Of a stretch of 64,000 nucleotides of DNA, positions 1 to 43,259 are shown piece by piece. Under the pieces are notes generated by a model. It was not told the DNA's origin and did not search any database. It worked only from the letters and a program-made list of their open reading frames with translations. The stretch is taken from the NCBI RefSeq assembly GCF_002078875.1, contig NC_034415.1:21343225-21407224 (forward strand), given 5' to 3'. Source of the DNA: Numida meleagris. Taxonomy: Eukaryota > Chordata > Aves > Galliformes > Numididae. A program made the translations under genes and the position numbers. The number at the start of each line of letters is the position of its first letter. Positions within the stretch are counted from its first letter, which is position 1.

Positions 1-1188
1 TATATTAATGAAAATGTTTTTTACTTGGCACGAGTAACCATGGAGCACCCAGACTGGATTTTCTCTTGTAACATATGTGTCCAATGAGATATTTGGGCCA
101 AACTGCATTTTCTCAAGCTGAGGAATGAAACTTAATGAACCCAAGGCACAACGTAGTTCATGGAATTCCAGCACTGGGCATGAAACAAGATTGGTATTGC
201 CATATTCTGTGAGCCAGCGAGTTAAATTTTCTCTGAATTGTAAATATATATTCCCAAAAGAACGTTTTCCCTCTAAATAGGTTAGCAGCAAGGTAGGAAC
301 TGCAATGCATTCAGAATTTAAAATGCATTTATTCCATTTAGAGAGATTCATCTTTCACAAGTTTAAGATGTTTGAACTGATTCAAATAGTATTGTTGTGT
401 TTTTTGTTTTTCCATAGAGAAAATATGCTTAGCAATACGCATTACTCTTAAAATCATGAAGACAGTAGTCATATAATATGCAAAATAATGGAAGCCTTCA
501 CTCATCCTGATTGCTAAAGCAACGTCACCAGGAAAACGAGGTGCTGTAGGCGATCCCGTGGCTGGGGATTATCTGCATTACCTCACTCAGCTGCCCTCAG
601 TGGTGGGATGAGTCAGAGCACTGCGTACCGTCACATGTGATGAAATGAGATGCAACTCTTCTTTAAAAAACACCCAAACAGTCGTATAAATACAGTTGGT
701 TGAGATTTACCGTCCTTTTTTTTTTGGCGTGCCTTGGGAGTTGCTTGCTAACCTATGCATACATGCATATGCATCTGTGGTGTAATGTGCCTCAAGGGAG
801 TGCAGTTTTCATACAAGCATTCTGTTCCTATTGCCATGGTATTTATATATGAGATTTAGCTGAATAGCACTGTTCATGCATCCCTGCTGCAGCAGACAAA
901 GGACAGCAAAGGCATCTCAGGGTCCTTTTGCGCTTCCCTCTATGCCTTCCTGGCACTGCAGTCTGGAGGTAACAGGGACTTCTGTGCAGCTCTGCTGCCG
1001 TCACCTTGGAGGGCAATGAGAGATCGCGAGCGGTGGCAGTCGTACCTGTAACACGTGCACCACTCTGTCCATGCGTGTGTGTTAGGGCTTGTGTTTGCTG
1101 CAAGGAGCTGGCTGTCTGCCCCCTGCAGACAGGGTGAGCGCCGTTTGTGATACCTGTAAATGATGATGTACTTTCTTTTCTCCTCCAG
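1..1188 (+). other. MAST2: Upstream intron of MAST2 (partial)
   Basis: AT-rich sequence before the first recognisable exon, ending in a pyrimidine tract and AG at 1187-1188. I see no plus-strand exon matching the Ser-rich MAST N-terminal region here. Two minus-strand open frames cross the end of the segment and exon 1; they are antisense shadows. Confidence 0.7.
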
Positions 1189-34920
<33,732 letters not shown>

Positions 34921-36484
34921 CAGCATCCCCGGTACACATGGACTGGAGCGTTCTGCATTCAAAATAGAGACTGCATGTTTGAATTTTGTAATATACACTA
35001 ATACAAAATAGAACTTGTGTACATCTATTTTTGGGAGGGTTTTTTTCATACTGTTTTTTGTGTTTTTTCATCCTTGCTATTCTATTTTTGTACACAGTAA
35101 TGCTTGCTGTTTGAGGTCTCTTTAGAACAGGGTATCGTTAAAGCAGGGCTAACGAAACAGTTTGCTGTTTTTTCCCCTCCTGCCCTTTCATTTTGCCTTG
35201 TTGTGCTCTTCCTTCCGATTCTGTGTTGATTTGAAGTCCCAAAATTCCGAACACAAAAAAGGCAGCTTACTTCAAAATCTCCTGCTTTTCAGTTTTCTCT
35301 TTCAAATTTCATTGGCATTCGCAGGTACTGAGTATTTTCTTTGGATTTACCATCTGGTTTTCTTCAACAAGGAGAAGAAAATACACTCTGGTCCATAAGT
35401 TGCTCCGGAGCAAGATGTCCTCTCCAGTGCAAGTGAGGCCTCTGTCACTGTGTGCATGCACTCATCCTTAGAGGATATGGAGGCAAGGGATGGAGGAGCT
35501 GGACAGAGAGGTAGCCCTATCTTTTCTTTAAACCAAGTGAAAGCGTTTTATTCTTCATTTTTTTCCCCAGTGTAATTATCAGGGAGAAATCTGTAAGCTG
35601 TTTTGGAGGGGAGATTGTTTTTATTTATCCCTTATAGGACACATGGCAACTTCTCCTTCCGTTTTTAAAATTTTAACGACGTTTTCATCATTTTTTTTCT
35701 CTGCCTTCAATTTGTACCTTGCCCTGCCTCAGAAACGTGACCCCAGGACAGGGCTGCCTCATTGGCTGATTTTAAAGTAGGGAAATTTGTAGACCAGTAT
35801 GTCTTGGGCAAAGGTATCTCAATGATAAATGACCTTCCGAGACTTTTCCTTCTCTTGATGAGTCTCCCTAGATTGGAATTTAAGGTGTTCTGTACCATTT
35901 CTGAACTGGGGCTTAGGAAATTTGCAGTTTTTCAAATCTGCCCATTTAAAAAAGAAAGAAACTACGAAGAGTTCTGACTCCTTGAGTTCTGTGGACAAGC
36001 TGCAAGCAGACTTCGAGACACATGCGATACGTTCAGATTTCAGCTTGGATAGCTAGATCATTTCCACTTGGTTCCATTAAGCATCACTCTTGGCCCTTAG
36101 GTTTAGGCATTGCTTTGCTTTAAAAGTGACTGACTGGATAACAGTGCTCTTTGCTGAGGATTAGATCCATAATAACACACCAGTAACCTGGATGGTGACA
36201 CCCAGAGCACTGTAAGCCATTTCCTCATCCAGTTCAAGGTTACTGTCAATGAACACTCCCGTCGTTTGTCCCAGATTGTGCTCAGCTTTTACCCTAGTCG
36301 TGTCTGCGTGTATCTCCTGCGGATCTAGTACCCTGCTCCCTGGCTTTCTCTGTTAGAAGCAGAATGACTTTGCGACAGGATTTCAAGCTAAGGCCGGCAC
36401 CTCGTGGTCTGACTTCATCATACGCCGCCTTCTTCGTCGTCTTGGCCTTTTCTGAGCTTCAAGTTTTGATTCGCTTTCCCTAAA

Positions 36485-36492
36485 TGTAAATA
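36485..36492 (+). promoter_or_regulatory. Pumilio response element in MAST2 3' UTR
   Basis: TGTAAATA is an exact match to the PUM1/2 consensus UGUANAUA, on the transcript strand and in an AT-rich part of the UTR. Function is inferred. Confidence 0.4.
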
Positions 36493-37773
36493 TGTTTTTA
36501 TATGGGAATGTATTTTCTCCATCTCTTTCAACTTGATTTCAGCCCAATCCACAAAACTCTGAATTCTCGCCCTGCTTCTTTCTGTATAACCATATTTTTC
36601 CCATCGTATACGAGATTTTGGCTGCTTGGATTTCATTTCTGGACCAAGTTTTGGTTTGGTTTGAGTTTGTTTTTTTTTTAAACATCTTTAAATGAGTGTT
36701 TACTCTGTGTGTCTGTGTGAACATGTACGGTGTTGTTAATACACTAGCCAAAGCCTCAGAGCTCCCACATAACGCGTGAGTAAATCTTGCTGTGACAGCA
36801 TTGAGAGCAGGACCCGTTCTGCCTGTTGGCTCTTTCAGCTGGAGGTGGTAGGCCGCGCGTGTGCACCTGGTCGGCGGTTACAAGGGAAAGGCAAACTGCT
36901 CTTGCAGCAGGGGGCTTTGCGAGTCGGGTCGTTCCGAGCACCCAGCCCAGGCCCTGAGCTGACATAGCTTAAATGGGCGAAAAAGCAGCAGAAAAATGCT
37001 GGGCTGTGTCAGCCAGAGCAGGTCCGAGGTGGCCGTGGAAGGCCCCGGCTGTGCTCGCTGCTGCTTTCTGCTCCGCAGCTCCAGCGCCCAATGGCTCAGT
37101 TACTTTTCTTAGGCCTCGCAAGAGCAGTGGAACACTTTGGCGTCACAGCTGTTGCTGCTTTAGCCTGAAGTGGCCAAAGAGGCGAGGTGTGCGTTCAGCC
37201 ACCTTGCTGGTGGCTGCGGTGCGGAGCGATGGGTGCAATGGAGAAGCCAAAGCCGAGCTGTGTGCCCAGGAAAGCGTCCTGCTGGCAGCCGGGTCCCTGC
37301 TCCCTGCCCACCCTGCTGCTCCCCTCGGTGCGGCGTTCGCCCACTTTACACTGGGGCACCTTAGCACAAAAGTGTGGGCAAAAAGATACTTTCTCTGAAA
37401 CTGCGACGGAAAAGTAGGTGGAGACAGCAAGATTTATTCCTTGTGAATTGCTTAAATACCTTCTCAGACTGCAAAATTCCCGTGTTGGGGAGGGAAGGAG
37501 AGGCGCAGTGCCCTGAGATGCGCAGCAGCACGGGCTCAGCCACGAGGGGGGTGGCAGTGTGTGGGCGCAGCGTGCTGCCCCGGCCCTGCGGACAGCCCTC
37601 GAGATCTGTTGTTTCCCAGTGAATTTTCCCTGTTGTTTGGTGGGTTTGGCTGTTTCCCGCCTCGCTGGCTGCGGGATTGCGGCGCGGGAGCTGCTCCCCA
37701 CCAGCAGCGCATCAGTGTTACTCTCCCCTTTGTCTCTTACTGTTGCAAACCAAGAGGAACGGATGGTATTTAT

Positions 37774-37781
37774 TGTAAATA
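37774..37781 (+). promoter_or_regulatory. Second Pumilio response element in MAST2 3' UTR
   Basis: Another exact TGTAAATA on the transcript strand, in a local AT-rich island (TATTTATTGTAAATATT) inside GC-rich sequence, about 450 nt before the poly(A) signal. Function is inferred. Confidence 0.42.
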
Positions 37782-38228
37782 TTAGACATTAGCATTGTCA
37801 CGGCCATTCCTGGGTCTGAATGTTGGAGGCCTCTGGCTGCTCATATCGCTGCGGGACGGGGTGGGATGACCGTGGTTTGGCTGCCACACTTTTGCATTAA
37901 GGTGTGATTTGGAGTATTTTATTTTTGTTGTTCCGAAGAGGGGAAGATAAAGCCTTTCTCTGGTTTTCTCTTGCTGGCCGTGAAGGACGACGCTGTGCTT
38001 CTGGTGGGAGGTTGGACAGCAGTGTGTGTGTGCGTTGTGTTGGTACCATATCAGGTGGCTGCGGGAGCACCCCGGGTGGGCCCCGCCGCGCCGCCTCGCT
38101 CAGCACTTAGATAAGAGGAAGTGTGGAATCTCTGTGTTCTTAGAAACTTGAACAATTGCCACATAATAGCGGTGCAATAATTTTTATTCATGTTGTACCT
38201 GCATGTCGATGTTCAAATCCTCCTCCAA

Positions 38229-38234
38229 AATAAA
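38229..38234 (+). terminator. MAST2: MAST2 poly(A) signal AATAAA
   Basis: This canonical hexamer is followed about 30 nt downstream by GTCGTGTTGCTC, a plausible GU-rich downstream element, and about 85 nt downstream by a run of GGG triplets that could pause polymerase. It is the only canonical signal in the 3.3 kb after the MAST2 stop codon. Confidence 0.75.
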
Positions 38235-38313
38235 TTTTTTTTTTTTACATAAATTCAAAGTCGTGTTGCTCTCTTATTTCCTTGCCCCGCAGGGCTGTGT
38301 GTGCCGCAGCACA

Positions 38314-38347
38314 GGGCTTGGGTTGGGTCGGGTCGGGTTGGGTTAGG
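38314..38347 (+). promoter_or_regulatory. G-quadruplex-type G-triplet cluster downstream of MAST2 poly(A) signal
   Basis: Six GGG triplets at 38314, 38320, 38325, 38330, 38335 and 38340, the last five separated by exactly two bases (TT, TC, TC, TT). This fits a stable intramolecular G-quadruplex on the transcript strand, 80-110 nt after the poly(A) hexamer. A role in pausing and termination is inferred. Confidence 0.5.
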
Positions 38348-38618
38348 CTGTGTTGGGCTGTGTTGCGTTGTGCTGGCTTGACCCAATGGAGCCAGATGCT
38401 GACAGTGAGGGCTGTGACAGAGCTGGGCTGCCCCCGGTGCCACCTCTGCAGCGGTGAGGGTGGATGGGGACAGGGCTCGGGCGCGTCCCCGTGTCCCCGG
38501 CCCTGGAAACCCCCGGGGCTGCCCGCAGCCGCCCCCGCCTCCATCCCGTGCCAGCAGGCTTTGGATTTGAAACGCTGATTAGGGCTGACCTCATGTTCCA
38601 GAGCTTACTTCGCAGTCG

Positions 38619-38652
38619 CTAATGAAGGATTAAGAACGTTAAGCTAATTAGC
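38619..38652 (+). promoter_or_regulatory. Candidate homeodomain-binding cluster
   Basis: Within an AT-rich island of GC-rich DNA lie CTAATGA (38619-38625), GGATTA (38627-38632, the reverse of the OTX/CRX core TAATCC) and the palindrome GCTAATTAGC (38643-38652). Three homeodomain-type cores in 34 nt suggest a regulatory element. Function is inferred. Confidence 0.35.
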
Positions 38653-39540
38653 AATCAGCAAACGAGGGCTCAGTTGGTGTTCTCAGCTGGGTGCGCTGTC
38701 GGTGAAGCGGTCACCGGGTGGTGGGCACGAACCGCTCCCAGGGGCCCAGTGACACTGCTGGGGTGACAGAGCTCGCTGCTGCCACAGTGGAGCCAGGAGT
38801 GGAAAGGAAATAGGAATGGGGCATTTTCCACCTGAATTCCTCTGGAATCGGCTCCACCCCAGCGCCCGTATGGCTCTGAGGCTGCGGCTGACGGGAAGCT
38901 GTGAGCCGGGGCTGGAGCTGGGGCTGCCCTCGGGATTTGTTGCTCGCTGCCATCTCGCGCTCTGCTTTGTGCCGCTGTGCTGTGCTCACAGCCTGGGCAC
39001 GCCACGATGGGCCGTCCCGGACAGGCAAAGGGCTAAAACTGTGCAAAATGTGCGGATAATGGGCTCAGATCCACCCTGCTGCCACCAGCCCTGGTGACAG
39101 CCCCGTTGTCACATCCCTCGGCCATTAATCCCTGAGCTGCGCCTGTGTCAGCAGCTGCTCTGAACCTCCTGCTGCTGAGCTCAGCCGCAGGGCATCCCCA
39201 CTGCATCCACTGCGGGGATTTGGGGCCTGCTCCGGGGTCTGGTTGCCCCTGGGGATGTCAGCAGGACCAGGCCCTGAGCCCAGCTCCTGCCTCTGCCCTC
39301 ACTGTGAGGTGGGTGAGAACACGATGGGTGCTGGCACCCCTCCCCACTCTTGTATCAGCTTTGTGTAGGGACGAGCAGCTCAGCCCTCCCAGGGGAACAT
39401 CACCTGGTGAGGAGCGCCCCGTGCTCCGGAGGCACTGACCCTTTCCTTTGGGGAAAAGCCCCTGGATGCTCACTGGGCCCTGTGCATTTTTTCGGCAGCT
39501 GCAAGAGGGTCCCATCCAAAGCCAACATCCGCCGGGCCTG

Positions 39541-39580
39541 GGGGAGGAGGAGGAGGAGGAGGAGGAGGAGGAGGAGGAGG
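39541..39580 (+). repeat. (GGA)n trinucleotide repeat
   Basis: About 12 GGA/AGG units in a 40-nt homopurine tract; it reads as poly-Arg or poly-Glu on plus and poly-Ser or poly-Pro on minus in spurious open frames. Homopurine tracts like this can form triplex or quadruplex structure. Confidence 0.93.
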
Positions 39581-41236
39581 CTGATCCTCGGCTGCCGGCT
39601 CGCTCCAGACGCTGACTCTCTTTCTCCACGTCCCCTCCCATTCCCGCTGGCAGCAGTGCGGCCGTGCTTCCTGCCGGAAAATATTCGGGATGTGGGCAGA
39701 GGGCTTCACCCTGCGGGGAGGTCCCAGCTGCACCCCACGCTGTATGGGTGGGTTTGGGGTGACGGCAGTTGGAGCCTTCGAGGCAAAGGCGCTGCGCAGC
39801 CCCATGGGCTTTGAGTGCCCAAAGCCCCTGGGGGGGCTCTGGCCCCAGTCCCAGTGGTGAGAAATTCCTCCTAGAAATTACAAGCGTGAAGGAAAATTAC
39901 GCCTTGAAGGAGGAAGAAAAAAATAAGTGTGACACGGCGAGAGAAGAAAACAGCCCCAGCCCCGGGATCAAAGCCCCGCGCAGCTGGAAGCGCTCCGGCA
40001 GGAATATTCCCCGGTGTGTTTGCCCAGTGGCACTGAAAGGCCGCTTTGTTCCCGGGCTGGGCCTCACCTTCCCCCCCACGGGATGGGTCCTGTGGGGCCG
40101 ACATCGCTGCCGGGTGCCGCAGGTGCGGGGTCCTGCTCCCAGTGATGCTTTGGTCCCCACAGCCGACCTCGAAGGATGTGTGTCCCAGTGCCCTGCCGTC
40201 CCTGTTCGCCCCCTCTTCCACCTCGATTCCTGTCTTCTCGTCTCTTCCCAAACTGCAGGCCAAAGTTATGTGCTTTTTTTAGGTTTTTTAAGAGCTATTT
40301 TTGTTGCCTGGGCCTAATTCACAAGATGCACCACTCCATGGAAGAGGAACTTCCCTTTGATAGCTTCTTCCAGGCACAGGGGTGCATGGGTTCTGCTTTG
40401 CTGGGGACAGCTGGGTCTGGATGAAGGTCCCCTGGCCAAACCCGGGAACTGGGATCCTGCATCCTCAGGTGCCGTATCCCTGGGACCCACATCCTCCAGG
40501 TCCCCCATCCCCAGCTCTGCTGCCCAGGGCACAGGGACTCTCAGGCCAAGCTCCAGTCCTTTATCATGTCCCATGGGGTCAGTTAAGTTCCCCCCCCTCC
40601 CCAAGGCATTCCCGCTGCCCGTTTTGTGCTGGGAAGGTTGGCTCTGGCCGAGCCCCAGCCCAGAAATCTCGGCCGGGCTTTGGCTCAGTGCGGCGGGGAA
40701 AGCTGCCGAGAACAGGCCGGCCCTGTGCAGAAATGGGAACTGTGTTGCCGATGAAAAGTGCTTTCTTTGGGTAGGATGTTTGTGTTTCCCTTGGCACGGT
40801 GGCTGCAGGAGCGTGCACAGCACCTGCCCGGGGCAGCGAGGCTCTGCTTGTTGCACACCACAGCCCCCCGAGCTGTTAGAGAGGGAAGAGGCCAGGGAAG
40901 AGCCCGGGGACTCCTCGTCCCACTCCTGGTCTCTTTCTGCCTGATTCTCTTTGCAGCAGCCCCGGGGAGAAAGCTGGGAGCAAGGGCCGGGCTTGGCCCT
41001 GCTGACTGGGAGTGGCGCGGTGCTGGGGCTCAGGTACTCCATTCCACACAGCCACGTTTCCTTTCCAGCTGTGTGAGGGTGTTTGTGCTGCCCGCTGTGC
41101 GCTGCTCCCATGCCGTGCCTGGGCTCCAGGCTCAGCACCAGCCCTGGCTCCCGGTCCCCGGCCCTGAGCCGAGAGCTGAGAGCACAGGAGGGACGCGGAG
41201 CAGCTCGGTTGTGGCAACAAACCCGTGGCTTTCAAA

Positions 41237-41335
41237 GCAAACCCTGATGGTTTGAGCTTAACCCCAACCGCCGAACCAAATCCTGATGGTTTGAACCAAA
41301 TCCTGAAGGCCTGCGCCAAATCCCGCTGTTTGTAT
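41237..41335 (+). repeat. Short imperfect minisatellite, about 20-nt unit
   Basis: Units related to AAATCCTGATGGTTTGAACC begin near 41239, 41278, 41298 and 41318, the last three in direct tandem. Two copies contain a near palindrome (CAAACC...GGTTTG), so hairpins are possible. Confidence 0.7.
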
Positions 41336-41477
41336 CAGGGTGTGTTGGCTGGAGGAGGGCCGGCTATTGGGCAAATTTGTTTCCAGGCTTCTTTTTCCCT
41401 TAGGGAAGAGCCTTGCCGTTAATCTGTCATTGCACCGGTCCCAACCCTAGGGGGGACATCCTGTGACAGCATCCTGT

Positions 41478-41510
41478 GACCATCTGTCTGTCCATCTGTC
41501 CGTCTGTCCG
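41478..41510 (+). repeat. CTGT/CCAT-rich simple repeat
   Basis: Degenerate tetranucleotide array of CTGT, CCAT and CCGT units. Confidence 0.7.
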
Positions 41511-41947
41511 ACCTTCCATCCCACGCCCCTGCGCTGCAGGGCCCCAGGGCCCCGGCTCCTGCCCTGCTCTTGGGGTGAAGCCGGGGACCTGCAGGAAGCG
41601 CCGCGGCGCTGCCGGGGATGGAAAAATCCCGGGCTCTGCCCTTTCTCCGGATGCTGTTTTTCTTTCCATGCAGTCAGCACCGCCGCTTGGAAATTTCCTA
41701 CGCCGGCTCCCGACTGCGATGTTTTCCTTAAACGAAACAGCGCGCCTGGCGAAGCCCTGAGAAATGATTCGCCCGTCAGTGACTTACATCTTTCCTGTAA
41801 CGCCACCTTATTAGCCCTACTAAAATAAAGATTCCCCAGGAGCACCTCATGCTTCTCCCCGGTGGTTCCCGTGGCCGTGCCCCTCTCTGCGCCCTCTGGC
41901 CCCTCCGGGTGCCGGCTCCCCCACGGATCGCTGATGGAGTGCAGAAA

Positions 41948-42051
41948 CGCTGACTCAGCGGTCAGAAAGCCTTGCTCAGCGCTTTGGGCAAATGCTGGCA
42001 CAGCATTTTTAGGAAATGGTTGACTCAGCTGCCAGTAAAAATGCTGAGTCA
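41948..42051. promoter_or_regulatory. Cluster of Maf/AP-1/NRF2-type recognition palindromes
   Basis: Three exact AP-1 cores occur within 101 nt: TGACTCA at 41951 and 42021 and TGAGTCA at 42045. The first sits in a perfect 13-mer palindrome CGCTGACTCAGCG (41948-41960), and both TGACTCA sites continue as TGACTCAGC, matching the Maf/antioxidant-response pattern TGACnnnGC. A fourth element TGCTGGCACAGCA (41993-42005) has exact MARE half-sites around a changed centre. Enhancer activity is inferred. Confidence 0.5.
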
Positions 42052-42305
42052 TGGGCTCAAAGAAACCCCGAGGAAGCAGCCCGCAAGCCATTTATGTACC
42101 TGGATATGCGGGGCCAGGCCCTGAGCCCCCTCGGGTGCTCGGGCTCCCCTCTGTCCCCAGCTTTGTCCCCGTGTCCCCCGTGGGGCAACGTGGGGAGGGA
42201 CCCGGCTCAGCCCACGCAGAGTTCTCCCTTAGGCTGTCACAGGGAGCCCCAGCAGACACCAGCACAGCCGACACCACCACATCCCAACCACGCTGCGTTT
42301 CTGGA

Positions 42306-42378
42306 TTTATTAGAAACAGCCGTCAGTACATCCTTCTAAAACATTACATGTCAATGTGCTTTATTGCAATTCTTTATT
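42306..42378 (-). terminator. PIK3R3: Distal PIK3R3 poly(A) signals (three AATAAA)
   Basis: Minus-strand AATAAA occurs at 42373-42378, 42360-42365 and 42306-42311. Just beyond, 42241-42295 reads on the minus strand as a strongly GU-rich stretch (GTGGTTGGGATGTGGTGGTG), an excellent downstream element. Confidence 0.72.
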
Positions 42379-43210
42379 GCATTTTGATCTAGAGCAAGTA
42401 GGCCCAGGATGCTTAGTGTCTGGGATTTAAAAGCCCAACCATCTATTAAAAGAAAGTACAGCAAAGTCGTAACACACCTGGTGACAAGTACAGTGTTGCA
42501 TTACTGATCTAGAAACTACAGTATGACTTGTCCGAAAACACTAACATACAATTGGTTTCCTTATGAAGCAGTTTGTTTCTTTTTTAAAAGTTAAACTACA
42601 TGAATTCCTTTTTTTCTTGTTTTTTCTTTTTTTCTTTTACACCATAAACGACAGAAGAACAGGTTTTACACAAAGAACAAACAAGAGTACCAAAGTTACA
42701 TGCTGGAATTCATACGGAAAGAAAAGAAGTCAACGGCTTCTCGGGAAGCGGGTTCGTAACAGATGCGGTTTCCCTTAAAGAAAATAGAAGTCAAATGATA
42801 ATAATAGGAAGAAAGGAGTAAAGCAAAGGTTGTACCAAGGAGCGTGCTGCTGCTGCAGCCCCGCGCCCCGCGCACAAAGCAGCGGTGCCCCACAGCGGAG
42901 CGCGGGAGGGTTCCTTTCCCAAACCTTTGCTTTCGGCGCAGTTCAGCGCTGTGTCCCAGAGCGCGCAGCTGGAACCCACGCTCAGTTCAGCTCACGGACG
43001 CAGGAACAGCCCCGGGAAACCCATCCCGCGCGATCGCAGAAGCACGGGTTCGAGGTGGTCACAACCAGCTCCTTGTCAGCTACAAAGAAGCCCGGCTTTG
43101 CCCCAGCGCACGGCACGACGCGTTGCGGTGCTCCGGTTTAGTTTCCAAGGGGCAGCGCCGCTTACAGCTAATGCATATAACTGTGTATGTGAATATATTT
43201 TACATCTATC

Positions 43211-43218
43211 TATATACA
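43211..43218 (-). promoter_or_regulatory. Pumilio response element in PIK3R3 3' UTR
   Basis: TATATACA on plus is TGTATATA on the transcript strand, an exact UGUANAUA match. It lies next to the UG repeat near the distal end of the long UTR. Confidence 0.38.
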
Positions 43219-43230
43219 TACAGTACAGAT

Positions 43231-43259
43231 ACACACGCACGCGCACACGCACACACACA
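43231..43259 (-). repeat. (CA)n/(UG)n tract in PIK3R3 3' UTR
   Basis: A 29-nt imperfect CA repeat with interspersed CG steps. In the PIK3R3 transcript it is UG-rich, the type of sequence bound by CELF and TDP-43 proteins (family knowledge). Confidence 0.8.

Larger units (their letters stand above)
34921..38250 (+). other. MAST2: MAST2 3' untranslated region (predicted)
   Basis: No AATAAA or ATTAAA occurs on the plus strand between the stop codon and 38229, so the transcript is predicted to run about 3.3 kb past TAG. The first 1.8 kb is AT-rich with poly-T runs; from about 36780 it becomes GC- and CpG-rich. Two perfect Pumilio elements (TGTAAATA) lie at 36485-36492 and 37774-37781. A non-canonical AATACA near 35000 could support a much shorter UTR, so the end is inferred. 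Confidence 0.65.
38251..42290. other. GC-rich intergenic spacer between convergent MAST2 and PIK3R3
   Basis: About 4 kb, rich in G/C and CpG. Long overlapping open frames on both strands (up to 274 codons, 40314-41138 minus) are expected from low stop-codon density and show no recognisable domain. Contents supported here are a G-triplet cluster (38314-38342), a homeodomain-site cluster (38619-38652), a (GGA)n tract (39541-39580), a minisatellite (41237-41335), a CTGT-rich repeat (41478-41510) and a Maf/AP-1 cluster (41948-42051). Confidence 0.65.

Noticed and set aside
38311..38347. Interstitial telomere repeat
   Set aside because: Units are GGGTT and GGGTC, not TTAGGG; better described as a G-triplet array.
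40314..41138. 274-codon open frame on minus, with a 195-codon frame on plus (40357-40944)
   Set aside because: Overlapping long frames on both strands in GC-rich DNA with few stop codons; no domain or family similarity, low-complexity Pro/Gly/Ser composition, and no clear splice context.
41447..42091. 214-codon open frame on minus
   Set aside because: Runs through simple repeats and the Maf-site cluster; composition follows base content and no homology is recognised.
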